This document shows, piece by piece, positions 51,366 through 59,213 of a stretch of DNA of 64,000 nt (its first letter is position 1; each line of letters starts with the position of its first letter). This DNA is from Faecalibacterium prausnitzii (GTDB lineage Bacteria > Bacillota > Clostridia > Oscillospirales > Ruminococcaceae): assembly GCF_003287405.1 (NCBI RefSeq), contig NZ_PRLD01000001.1:124001-188000 (forward strand), given 5' to 3'. The notes beneath the pieces were generated by a model, which saw only the letters and a list, made by a program, of their open reading frames with translations, did not search any database and had not been told where the DNA came from. A program made the position numbers and the translations under genes.

Positions 51366-51931
51366 GTTGCAGCCACCTCCTTAAATGTCAACAATTTATC
51401 TCTGTAATATTCATACTGTTTTTGGCGTGCTTCAATTTCAGCGGGCAGGCCGCTGGTCAAATCATTGCAGATAGCATCAAAACGGTCAAGAATATCCACA
51501 ATATATTTTTGCCGTTCCTGACTCGGAAGCGGAATTTCGATTCGGTTCAAATTCTTCTGGTTCAATTTAGGCTGTGCGCCGCCCGAAATATATAGAGCCA
51601 AATCAATCGAGTTCAAATAAAACTCTACAAACCGTCTGGTTTCGTAGCAATCAAACTTCAAAACGTGCGCATGATTATTGACCCAGTTTTTCCCCGAAAT
51701 TGAAAACGCAATCGGCGTACTTCTTGCCAAAAGATTTGCGCCATCTTCTGACACAAGCAGGTAATCGCCGTCAAAAATATAATCCTTTACATAATCCACG
51801 ATGCCAGAAGCCCCATAATACGGGTACTCTCCCGCTTCACGTTTACCACTTGTGACAGGCTTACGCATACTGTCGCAATTTTCAGCAATATCTTCAAGTG
51901 TAACAACTGCGTAGCCAAACACATACTGCAA
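51362..51931 (-). CDS. hsdS: Half-size type I specificity subunit (one TRD)
   Basis: This 189-residue HsdS-type polypeptide has a single target recognition domain (about 10-140; KREAGEYPYYGASGIVDYV, ISGGAQPKLNQKNL). A coiled-coil conserved region follows (about 140-189; RQKYIVDILDRFDAICNDL, EARQKQYEYYRDKLLTF). Its start is a TTG at 51931, five bases after the stop of the upstream two-TRD hsdS. Upstream of the TTG the same frame is open through the pentanucleotide repeat, so it may be the fourth quarter of a fused specificity gene. Alone it could dimerise or exchange TRDs. Confidence 0.85.
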   Translation of the reverse strand: MQYVFGYAVVTLEDIAENCDSMRKPVTSGKREAGEYPYYGASGIVDYVKDYIFDGDYLLVSEDGANLLARSTPIAFSISGKNWVNNHAHVLKFDCYETRRFVEFYLNSIDLALYISGGAQPKLNQKNLNRIEIPLPSQERQKYIVDILDRFDAICNDLTSGLPAEIEARQKQYEYYRDKLLTFKEVAAT

Positions 51932-51935
51932 GAGT

Positions 51936-53300
51936 TTAATCAGTGCTCTGCTCTGCTCTGCTCTGCTCTGCTCTGCTCTGCTCTGCTCTGCTCAAAATTG
52001 TGTTGCCGGTTTCTACAAATGTCAAGAGTTTATCTCGGTAATACTCGTACTGCTTCTGCCGTGCTTCAATTTCAGCAGGCAAACCAATATTTAGGTCGGA
52101 GCATATCTTCTCAAAGTTGTCTAGAACCTCGACAATTCGGTTTTGCACATCGAGGGGCGGAACATCCACTTCAAATTGCTCTAACTCTCTCATACCAAGA
52201 TTCGGTTGTGACCCATGACTGGCTTTTGCTTTCACCTGTTTTTGAACTTTTTCAGTCTGAAGTAGGTAGAAAAGGAACCTTGCCGAATTTTGCTCATTCA
52301 CTCTCATCGCCGCTAATGGTGACCATATATTAAATCTAATATCTGTATCAACAAACGCCACCTTCCCAGTTGTTGAACCCGATTTCACCATATAAACATC
52401 ATTTTTCTGTGGCTTATATTTTTTACAACATTCTTCGTCAAACGCTTCAGTAATGTATCCTCTCATTTTTTCAAAATGTATCTTTCCATCCCAAATTGAA
52501 TCGACCGAGATAAATGGCACTCCATTTTGAACAAATTGCGGCGTTGTATGTGGGCCATCTGTTATTGGCTGCGAAAGCATATCAATTATTTTAACGTGAT
52601 ACCATTGAGACTTCATTGATAAAAGACTATCTCTATAATACGCATATTGTGTCTTTCTGGCTGTAAGCTCCGCTGTAAGTTGCCTCTGCAATTCTACAAC
52701 ACTTTCAGTATAGCTATCCAACATACGGACAATTTCACGCTGAATCTCAATAGGAAGTCGTGGAAACTGGAATTTTGCAAATTTCTTCATATCAACTGAT
52801 GCAAAATTTCCCTGATTTAAGCACTCTTTACAGTACTCGTCCAACTTAAAGCAGTAGTAATAAAGAAATTTAGGGTCATAATCATCCTTATATTGTTCCT
52901 TTACCATCAAATATGTAAATCTCTGATTTGCAATTGATGGCACTGTAATTAACGCATGCTCACCAATTGTTGCTGACGTAGCAACAATAATAGAGTTTTC
53001 CGGGAAAGGGTCACCCTTTATCGCATTTATGGAAACGTACTGCATAGCATGGTCGAGAATACCGCCATTCTCCCGAATGTCTTCCATACGAAACCATGGT
53101 ACTGTTCCATTTTCCCAAAAGTTCTTTTCTTTTTTTGATGGCGTATACCCATTACGTGTATTGAATATCTCCGACAATGGCTTGTACTCTACACCATCCG
53201 GGCAAAGTTTTTGAATCAAATCGTCCAGCTTACAGTTCGCTAAACAGCCTATATCCCTTTTCTGAGAATTCTTTTGGAATGATATGACACTTTTTATCAA
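51936..53300 (-). CDS. hsdS: Type I specificity subunit (two TRDs) ending in a pentanucleotide repeat
   Basis: HsdS sets the target sequence of the HsdM/HsdR complex. This 454-residue version has TRD1 (about 35-180), coiled coil (about 185-228, MLDSYTESVVELQRQL), TRD2 (about 232-392) and a second coiled coil (about 395-440). The tail repeats SRAEQ three times and ends STD. That tail is read from ten copies of a 5-bp unit, so copy changes shift the frame. The canonical N-terminus KLDDLIQKLCPDGVEY begins at about residue 24. The 5' end overlaps the previous gene by 71 nt and the start (TTG, 53300, just after GGAGGA) is uncertain. Confidence 0.88.
   Translation of the reverse strand: MIKSVISFQKNSQKRDIGCLANCKLDDLIQKLCPDGVEYKPLSEIFNTRNGYTPSKKEKNFWENGTVPWFRMEDIRENGGILDHAMQYVSINAIKGDPFPENSIIVATSATIGEHALITVPSIANQRFTYLMVKEQYKDDYDPKFLYYYCFKLDEYCKECLNQGNFASVDMKKFAKFQFPRLPIEIQREIVRMLDSYTESVVELQRQLTAELTARKTQYAYYRDSLLSMKSQWYHVKIIDMLSQPITDGPHTTPQFVQNGVPFISVDSIWDGKIHFEKMRGYITEAFDEECCKKYKPQKNDVYMVKSGSTTGKVAFVDTDIRFNIWSPLAAMRVNEQNSARFLFYLLQTEKVQKQVKAKASHGSQPNLGMRELEQFEVDVPPLDVQNRIVEVLDNFEKICSDLNIGLPAEIEARQKQYEYYRDKLLTFVETGNTILSRAEQSRAEQSRAEQSTD
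51944..51993 (-). repeat. Pentanucleotide tandem repeat (10 x CTCTG on the plus strand) in hsdS
   Basis: The plus strand carries nine full CTCTG units (51946-51990) plus partial units on both sides, 50 bp in all. In the coding direction the unit is CAGAG. None of its codons in any of the three frames is a stop, and each frame encodes the same five-residue cycle of S, R, A, E and Q. Tracts of this kind expand and contract by slippage at replication. Confidence 0.97.
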
Positions 53301-53862
53301 CTTCCTCCAGCGACTGTTTGAATGGGCGCCTTTTTCCTTTTTGCCCTATCAAGTTTATATTTTCATTTTGCGCCACTTGATATGTAATGCCTTCCATGAT
53401 TTCTCTTAAGTAGACAATTGCTCCTGCTCCAAGCCCATCACTAAAGGCCCTATCCGCCTTATCCAAATACTCCGTATATTTTCCGTATGCACCATGTGAA
53501 ATTGAAACATTCTCTGGAAGTTTTTCTGTCCTTTTCAAGATTCTTACCCAAACCGTAGTATCTGTAACTTCATTCCTACTTTCCACCAGATACCAAATAG
53601 GAACAGTTGTTGCACATCGGGGGCATTTCAACACACAATCGATACTTACCAAATAATTTGTGACACCGATACATGCTATTTTAGCTCTATCTCCCATTGA
53701 AAAGGTTAAATCGCTTCCACAGTTTTTACAGTAAAAGGCCCTGCAAACAACGCCTACGTCTAATCTTTGCTGTCCACCACACGGGAGTTTCTTTTTCAGA
53801 AATCCATCGACTTGTTGGAATTCCAAGTTAGGTTCCTTTGATAATACATCTGACAGGCGCAT
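53230..53862 (-). CDS. Zinc-ribbon hypothetical protein, probably truncated at its C-terminus
   Basis: This 210-residue protein has a cysteine-rich N-terminal half with FYCKNCGSDL and LKCPRCATTVP, which could bind zinc. A helical second half follows (AFSDGLGAGAIVYLREIMEG, then KGKRRPFKQSLEEVDKKC and FSEKGYRLFSEL at the end). It stops abruptly at what looks like the middle of a conserved helix, just where the canonical hsdS N-terminus begins in another frame. It may be a joined or shortened gene. It is A+T-rich, lies 16 nt after the rhuM stop, and starts behind AGAGGAA. Function is unknown. Confidence 0.6.
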   Translation of the reverse strand: MRLSDVLSKEPNLEFQQVDGFLKKKLPCGGQQRLDVGVVCRAFYCKNCGSDLTFSMGDRAKIACIGVTNYLVSIDCVLKCPRCATTVPIWYLVESRNEVTDTTVWVRILKRTEKLPENVSISHGAYGKYTEYLDKADRAFSDGLGAGAIVYLREIMEGITYQVAQNENINLIGQKGKRRPFKQSLEEVDKKCHIIPKEFSEKGYRLFSEL

Positions 53863-53878
53863 TTTTTATTCCTCTATG

Positions 53879-54919
53879 TCAAGTTTCACTATTTTCCACC
53901 AAATATCTGTCAAAATCGCTCTGGTAAAGTCTGTCCTGCACCACACGGTACTTTTCAAACTCCGTTTCGGCGTGCATTTTTGCAAGCTGTGCCGAGATTT
54001 TGCCCGCGTCCTTCAGCACTTCCAGATCATCTGCCTGCAAATAGATGTCCAGCCGCTTAGCCCAGTCCTCCATGGTCATGGGAATATGACGGCGGGCACG
54101 GTTCTCGGCAAGGTCGAGGTATGCCGAAACGATCAGCTCCATGGACTTCATTTCATCTTCGGTCAGGTAGTTTTTCGCTACCGAAACATCGCTCTTTTTG
54201 ATTTTGCCGTTGGGAGCATCCTTCCATGTGTGAAGCCCCATGTGCGGTTTTTCGGCATCGGCACGCTCATAGATCAGCTCTGCCGCCGTATGGCGATGCA
54301 CGGCATAGTGCATCTTATTCTGCACCTTCGCAAAGAACTCTTTTGTGGTCAGCGCATTGCGGTCATAATCCAGCGAAGTAGCGTAAATGTCAGTAAGTTT
54401 CTGGTAGAAGTTGCGCTCCGAAATGCGGATCTCCCGGATACGCTCCAACTGCTCTTCAAAGTATTTCTTGGTCAGGACTGTGCCACCGTTTTTCAGGCGT
54501 TCTTCGTCCATTGCCCAGCCCTTGATAGTATACTGCTCCACGATCTGATTTGCCCAGACACGGAACCGCACCGCCCGCTGGTTGTTCACCTTGAAGCCGA
54601 CCGCAATAATCATTTGCAGATTATAGTGGTTCACGCTGCGAGTAACCTGTCGGCCACCCTCATTTTGAACTATTCGGAATTTCCGAATCGTTGCCGCCTC
54701 GTCCTGCTCATGGTCAGCATAAATCTTTTTGATATGCTCATTGATGGTCGGAAGCCCCACATCGTAAAGGGTCGCCATCATCTTTTGCGTCAACCAGATA
54801 TTTTCATCCTCGTAGCGCATCTCAATGCTGTCCTTGTCCTCGCCCGTAGAGGCAACAAAGGTCAGGTATTCCGCCGCAGAAGAACGTATCAATGCAGAAT
54901 CCTTCTTTTCGTTTTCCAT
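53879..54919 (-). CDS. rhuM: RhuM family protein
   Basis: RhuM (virulence protein) family members are common inside type I restriction operons and other islands, without a settled function. The 346-residue product has an N-terminal winged-helix-like part with NIWLTQKMMATLYDVGLP and INEHIKKIY. The RhuM core has GRQVTRSVNHYNLQMIIAVG, RFRVWANQ and TVLTKKYFEEQLERIREIR. The ATG at 54919 lies one base after the hsdM stop, so the two are strongly coupled. Confidence 0.88.
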   Translation of the reverse strand: MENEKKDSALIRSSAAEYLTFVASTGEDKDSIEMRYEDENIWLTQKMMATLYDVGLPTINEHIKKIYADHEQDEAATIRKFRIVQNEGGRQVTRSVNHYNLQMIIAVGFKVNNQRAVRFRVWANQIVEQYTIKGWAMDEERLKNGGTVLTKKYFEEQLERIREIRISERNFYQKLTDIYATSLDYDRNALTTKEFFAKVQNKMHYAVHRHTAAELIYERADAEKPHMGLHTWKDAPNGKIKKSDVSVAKNYLTEDEMKSMELIVSAYLDLAENRARRHIPMTMEDWAKRLDIYLQADDLEVLKDAGKISAQLAKMHAETEFEKYRVVQDRLYQSDFDRYLVENSET

Positions 54920-54920
54920 T

Positions 54921-56483
54921 TCAGCCCTCGATTTCTGCCACGATCTGGTCAATGGCGGCCCGCAGTTCGTTTTCTCGTGCTACGATTTGCGCAATTTCAG
55001 CGTTCAGCTTTACAATGTCGATCTTCTCACGGGTGTCCTTAGCCTCCACATAAGTAGAAACCGACAGGTTGTAGTCATTTTCCTGCACCTCGGAATACTC
55101 TGCCAGATGGGAGAAGTGTGATTCTTCTGCCCGCTGTGCAAAAGTGTCCACGATTTTATTGATGTTCTCCGGCGTGAGCTTGTTGTTATTGGTCACCTTG
55201 ACGCACTCGGAAGAAGCATCAATGAACAGCACCTTGTTGTCCGTTTTACCCTTTTTCAGCACCATGATGCAGGTGGCAATACTGGTACCAAAGAACAGGT
55301 TGCTCGGCAACTGGATGATGCAGTCAATAAAGTTGTTGTCCACCAGATACTTGCGAATTTTCTGCTCTGCGCCGCCACGGTACATGATGCCGGGGAAACA
55401 AACGATTGCCGCCGTGCCGTTGGAAGCCAACCATGCCAGCGAGTGCATAATAAAGGCCAAGTCTGCCTTGCTCTTCGGAGCCAGCACACCAGCTGGAGCA
55501 AAACGCGGGTCATTGATGAGCAGCGGATTCTCGTCACCGGCCCACTTGATGGAGTACGGCGGATTCGATACGATCAGCTCAAAGGGTTCATCATCCCAGT
55601 GCTGCGGATTGGTCAGCGTGTCCTCACAGGCAATGTCGAATTTGTCAAATTCAATGTCGTGCAGAAACATATTGATGCGGCACAGGTTATACGTTGTGAT
55701 GTTGATTTCTTGTCCAAAGAAGCCATTGCGCACGGCATCCCGTCCCAGCACCTTTTCTGCCTTCAGCAGCAGCGAACCGGAACCGCAGGCCGGGTCATAG
55801 ACCTTGTTGATTTCCTTCTTTCCTACCGTACCCAGCCGGGTCAGCAGCTCCGAAACATCGGCAGGCGTAAAGAACTCGCCGCCGGACTTGCCCGCATTGC
55901 TGGCGTACATGGTCATCAGGTATTCATAGGCATCGCCAAAGGCATCAATGTCATGCTCTTTCACATCGCCAAGGTTCATATCTGCCACGCCGTTCAGCAG
56001 TTTCACGAGCTTCTCATTGCGCTTGGCAACAGTCGCACCCAGCTTATTGCTGTTGACATCGTAATCATCGAACAACCCTGCAAACTGCCCCTCGGAGGAG
56101 CTGCCCTTTGCGGATTCCTCAATGTGCCGGAAGACTGTTTCCAGCGTTTCGTTGAGGTTTTCATCGCTGGCCGCTTTTGCCCGCACATTGCAGAACAACT
56201 CACTGGGCAGGATGAAGAACCCTTTTTCCTGTACCAGCCCTTCCCGTGCCTGCTTTGCCTCTGCATCAGACATATCTTCATAGCGGAAGTCCGGGTTACC
56301 TGCATCAATTTCGCCCTGATTGATATAGCTGGCAATGTTCTCCGAAATATAACGGTAGAACATCGTACCGAGAACGTAGCTCTTGAAATCCCATCCGTCC
56401 ACTGCGCCGCGCAGATCATCCGCAATCGCCCAGATTGCACGGTGCAGTTCTTCGCGTTCCTGCTCTTTTTTGGTGTCTACCAT
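54921..56483 (-). CDS. hsdM: Type I restriction enzyme, M (methyltransferase) subunit
   Basis: HsdM is the SAM-dependent N6-adenine methyltransferase that, with HsdS, protects host DNA. The 520-residue product has an N-terminal helical HsdM_N domain (about 1-150) and the Rossmann domain with [15 protein letters not shown] (motif I) and [11 protein letters not shown] (catalytic NPPY). [15 protein letters not shown] follows, with a coiled-coil C-terminus. The ATG at 56483 follows GGAGGA at 7 nt. It is first in the operon hsdM-rhuM-ZnR-hsdS-hsdS'-GIY-hsdR-AbiTii. Confidence 0.96.
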   Translation of the reverse strand: MVDTKKEQEREELHRAIWAIADDLRGAVDGWDFKSYVLGTMFYRYISENIASYINQGEIDAGNPDFRYEDMSDAEAKQAREGLVQEKGFFILPSELFCNVRAKAASDENLNETLETVFRHIEESAKGSSSEGQFAGLFDDYDVNSNKLGATVAKRNEKLVKLLNGVADMNLGDVKEHDIDAFGDAYEYLMTMYASNAGKSGGEFFTPADVSELLTRLGTVGKKEINKVYDPACGSGSLLLKAEKVLGRDAVRNGFFGQEINITTYNLCRINMFLHDIEFDKFDIACEDTLTNPQHWDDEPFELIVSNPPYSIKWAGDENPLLINDPRFAPAGVLAPKSKADLAFIMHSLAWLASNGTAAIVCFPGIMYRGGAEQKIRKYLVDNNFIDCIIQLPSNLFFGTSIATCIMVLKKGKTDNKVLFIDASSECVKVTNNNKLTPENINKIVDTFAQRAEESHFSHLAEYSEVQENDYNLSVSTYVEAKDTREKIDIVKLNAEIAQIVARENELRAAIDQIVAEIEG

Positions 56484-56500
56484 TTTTATTTCCTCCATCA

Positions 56501-56518
56501 AATGCGGATTTCCGCATT
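56501..56518. repeat. Inverted repeat in the hsdM leader
   Basis: AATGCGGA-TT-TCCGCATT is an 18-bp palindrome about 20 nt upstream of the hsdM start, next to its ribosome site. It could fold in the mRNA or bind a dimeric regulator. Confidence 0.55.
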
Positions 56519-56544
56519 GTTTTCTTTCATTTTAACATAGTAAA

Positions 56545-56570
56545 TGTACCACTATTGGTACACCATGGTG
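56545..56570. promoter_or_regulatory. Palindromes upstream of hsdM, candidate operator
   Basis: TGTACCA-CTAT-TGGTACA (56545-56562) is a perfect 7+7 inverted repeat. CACCATGGTG (56561-56570) is a second palindrome touching it. They lie in the A+T-rich region between hsdM and the divergent gene at 56769. A minus-strand TATGTT (-10-like) is next to them. Confidence 0.45.
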
Positions 56571-56661
56571 TTTTTCCCAAAAAGGATATACTTTTCCTTT
56601 ATACTATCCTAGTAAAGCGTACCACAGCTTTTCCGTGATTGCAAGCCGATAAAAATTTCTA

Positions 56662-56690
56662 TTGCATTTTTCAGCGAGATAGTGTACACT
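56662..56690 (+). promoter_or_regulatory. Candidate promoter of the gene at 56769
   Basis: TTGCAT (56662-56667), 17-nt spacer, TACACT (56685-56690), about 80 nt before the start codon. Confidence 0.5.
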
Positions 56691-56768
56691 TTTTTCAATC
56701 TTGTCCACTGTCTGTATCTCGGACGGAGTTTCGTATCGTCAAACACCTGTGAACTGAGAGGAAAGCCA

Positions 56769-57311
56769 ATGAAAGCGAAAAAGACCAAACTGCCCGAAAA
56801 TCTGTATCATTACACCAGCCTCATCAAGTATCGGATGATTCTTGCAACTGGGAAACTGCTTCTGACACCTTCCAATCTGAAATATGACAACGCCACGCTC
56901 CATGACGAACCACTCTTTTTTAATGGGCAGAAAATTGGTTATAAATCCGTTGACAAATATGAAAACTATCACCCTGTCGTCTGGCTGACTGCCAATGACC
57001 ATGCTGGTGCCAAAAATACCGGCCTGTCCAACGACAAAATCATGTGCCGCATTACCATCAGGACCAATGGTAAAATCTGGCGGTATCTGCCTTGGCGCAC
57101 TTTCTGCGACAAGTACAACGCTGACCGCAGCGTTGCCTCAACCCTCAAACAAACCGCTAATGACTACCTGAACTGGTATGTCTGTGAATCTGAGATTCCA
57201 GTTGCGGACTTTGCAAAGGTCGAGTTTCTGGCTGAAGATGGCACCTACAAAGACGAGAAAGACATTCCCGGATTTGCTCTGACGGATATTGCCCCGGAGC
57301 TTTTTGAGTAA
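56769..57311 (+). CDS. Hypothetical protein, possibly of an ADP-ribosyltransferase-like fold
   Basis: This 180-residue protein begins LPENLYHYTSLIKYRMIL, then GKLLLTPSNL, and later HPVVWLTAND and WYVCESEIPVADFAKVEF. A YHYTS-type start, a short G-x-L turn, a VWLT strand and a late glutamate segment recall small ART-like toxins and RNA 2'-phosphotransferases. The match is by eye only. It is the only plus-strand gene in the middle of the element, divergent from hsdM and convergent with mobV. It starts behind GAGAGGAAA. Function is unknown. Confidence 0.6.
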   Translation: MKAKKTKLPENLYHYTSLIKYRMILATGKLLLTPSNLKYDNATLHDEPLFFNGQKIGYKSVDKYENYHPVVWLTANDHAGAKNTGLSNDKIMCRITIRTNGKIWRYLPWRTFCDKYNADRSVASTLKQTANDYLNWYVCESEIPVADFAKVEFLAEDGTYKDEKDIPGFALTDIAPELFE

Positions 57312-57330
57312 AATATCACTTATATGTACA

Positions 57331-57360
57331 GACCCCCGCCAACATTCGCTGGCGGGGGCT
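57331..57360. terminator. Hairpin between converging genes
   Basis: CCCCCGCCA (57333-57341) pairs with TGGCGGGGG (57350-57358). It lies between the stop of the gene ending at 57311 and the stop of mobV at 57368. The T run is poor on both sides. Confidence 0.55.
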
Positions 57361-57367
57361 GCTATAC

Positions 57368-58636
57368 TTATAGCTCTACGTTGTTCTGCCTGTTCTTCTT
57401 CTGGCTTCTATCCGCAGTCTGCTCCCGCTCCCTCATAAGTCCAATGACCTGCTGCATCTTTTCGGCACCGAAATAGTTCCATACTCGCCTGAAATCACGT
57501 TTCATCGCATAGAACTGCGAATTCTCAGCTTTTACCTGTTCCAGCTGCTGGCTCAAATGGCGAGTAGCTTTCTTCTCGTCCTGATAGAAATACTGGTACT
57601 TATCCCTCTCGTTCTTAACCTCCCAGTACTTCCGATGGAGGGCAAAGAGTACCTTCACCAACTTCTGGATCAGCGGCATGGCCTTCTTCTCCCGATAGCT
57701 CTTGGCGGTCTCAAATGTGGCTGCTTCTGGCACCCATTCTTCTGGCCGCTGGGAGTATTGCGCTGACAGGTTTTCCAGCCCCTCCATGATGGGAGCCAGC
57801 TTGTTCAGCTTCTGGCTTTGCTTCTGGTAGGTCAGCTCTGCTTTCTGTACCCGCTGTTCAGCGGCTTCTACGGCTGTCTGCGCTGTTTCCAGCTGTTCCT
57901 GCATCTCGGTCAGGTCGGTCTGGCACTCCTGCTTGGTAGCTTCCAGAGCCGCTACCTCTTTACTACGCTCCTGCTTTTTGAAGTCCAGCACAGACAGGTG
58001 CTCTTCGTGGGTGCCTTTCTGTTCCCACTCGATGCCGTGCCGCTCCATCACGGCAGCAAGCTGCTCTTTCTCGGCGTTGATCCACTGGTTCAGTTCGGAT
58101 TCTCGCTTGGAGCCGCCTGCAAAACCCAAGGCCTTCAGAGCCTGCTTCAGGGAGACCTTGGTGTCCAGTCCTTTGCCCTTCCAGCCGGACACATACGGCA
58201 CGAAGTCGATGTGCAGATGGGGCGTAGCTTCATCCATGTGGAGGAAAGCCCCGAACACCCGCAGTGTCGGGTTCCGCTCTTGGAAGCCCTGCATATACTC
58301 GTCCAGCAGTTCCTTTGCCAGTGCGCCATTCTCGGTCAGGACACCCATATCATCTTTGTTGCCGATCTGGACGATCAGCTCATGGAAAAGCTTTTCCTGC
58401 TTGCCTGTCCGCAGGTGCTCATAGTAGTCGGTGATACAGCGGTCCTTGCGCTTCTGCTTGGCATTGTAACGCTTCACTGCCTCGTCAAACAGTTCGTGGT
58501 ACACCTTCTGAATCGGCTCATCACGGTACACGACATTCAGACTGCTGCGCTTCGGGTCTACGTTTTCAGCGGTGAAACTTCTCCTGTTATGGTTGAGGGA
58601 GCCGGGACCCCGCATTGCGGAAATAGTTCTTTTCAA
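57368..58636 (-). CDS. mobV: MobV family relaxase (plasmid recombination/mobilization protein)
   Basis: MobV relaxases nick oriT and lead the strand into the recipient during mobilization. The 422-residue product begins KRTISAMRGPGSLNHNRR and has the catalytic/metal signature HMDEATPHLHIDFVPY (about 133-148). A long coiled-coil C-terminal half (about 225-400) follows. The start is probably a TTG at 58636, 7 nt after AAAGGA; a GTG two codons earlier is too near the site. Upstream lie palindromes that could be oriT. With no type IV secretion genes, a helper is needed. Confidence 0.92.
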   Translation of the reverse strand: MKRTISAMRGPGSLNHNRRSFTAENVDPKRSSLNVVYRDEPIQKVYHELFDEAVKRYNAKQKRKDRCITDYYEHLRTGKQEKLFHELIVQIGNKDDMGVLTENGALAKELLDEYMQGFQERNPTLRVFGAFLHMDEATPHLHIDFVPYVSGWKGKGLDTKVSLKQALKALGFAGGSKRESELNQWINAEKEQLAAVMERHGIEWEQKGTHEEHLSVLDFKKQERSKEVAALEATKQECQTDLTEMQEQLETAQTAVEAAEQRVQKAELTYQKQSQKLNKLAPIMEGLENLSAQYSQRPEEWVPEAATFETAKSYREKKAMPLIQKLVKVLFALHRKYWEVKNERDKYQYFYQDEKKATRHLSQQLEQVKAENSQFYAMKRDFRRVWNYFGAEKMQQVIGLMREREQTADRSQKKNRQNNVEL

Positions 58637-58889
58637 TCGCACGTCCTTTCTCTGTAGAAGTAACTGGTACCGGACACGACAAAGGCTTTGTTACTTTCGT
58701 CGAAAGTAACGCAAAAGCACTTTTGACAGACGTTCCGTCCATCAAAAGATGCCTTTGCGCCCTGCCGGGGGCTTCCGTCTGCGGACGGGGTTTCGCTGTA
58801 CCTCGCCGCTGCCCGGTCCAACACCACCTTCCTGCGTGATTGCATTCACAGGAGCGTGTCACGCTCCTGTCCTCTGCCAATAGAGGGAC
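58637..58889. other. Candidate oriT region upstream of mobV
   Basis: About 250 bp without a gene, rich in palindromes. GTTACTTTCG-T-CGAAAGTAAC lies at 58690-58710, CTTTTGA...TCAAAAG at about 58720-58748, and ACAGGAGCGTG-T-CACGCTCCTGT at 58848-58870. MobV origins usually lie just upstream of the relaxase gene and contain such repeats. Confidence 0.55.
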
Positions 58890-59123
58890 TCACCAGCGGA
58901 AGCTTTCTGGCACGCCTCGTCTGTCCAGATACTCCTGCCGAGCCTGCTCCCGCTGTTCCTCGGTGGGTGCTATCTTGTACTGGGCATACAGCTCATGCCG
59001 CAGCATCGCATCCAGTTTTTGCTCCAAGCCCTGTTCAATAACTTCTTCGTACTCATTTTCGCCGCTCAAATGATAATGCAGCAAGGCGACGAAAAGTTCC
59101 TGCGAAATTTGCACATTTTTCAT
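58890..59123 (-). CDS. Small mobilization-associated protein
   Basis: This 77-residue helical protein reads NVQISQELFVALLHYHL near the start and ends EEQREQARQEYLDRRGVPESFRW. I recognise this type from mobilizable elements of Clostridia, where it sits by relaxase or replication genes, but its role has not been defined. It might be a relaxosome or copy-control protein. The start is uncertain (ATG at 59123 or 59126); the ribosome site is weak. Confidence 0.65.
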   Translation of the reverse strand: MKNVQISQELFVALLHYHLSGENEYEEVIEQGLEQKLDAMLRHELYAQYKIAPTEEQREQARQEYLDRRGVPESFRW

Positions 59124-59155
59124 CATTATCACCATCCCGTGTCGGTTGTGTCGAT

Positions 59156-59213
59156 TGTGACGGTATTTTACATAGTAGCAAAAATACCGTCACAACCGTC
59201 ACGAATCGTCACG
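59156..59213. repeat. Inverted repeat and GTGACG iteron-like repeats next to repA
   Basis: TGTGACGGTATTTT (59156-59169) and AAAATACCGTCACA (59181-59194) form a perfect 14-bp inverted repeat. CGTCAC recurs at about 59187, 59197 and 59207, close to one helical turn apart. They lie between the RepA-like gene and the next small gene and could be a replication origin or a strong terminator. Confidence 0.5.

Noticed and set aside
51944-51993. CRISPR array
   Set aside because: The repeat unit is 5 bp, perfectly tandem and without spacers, and lies inside a coding frame.
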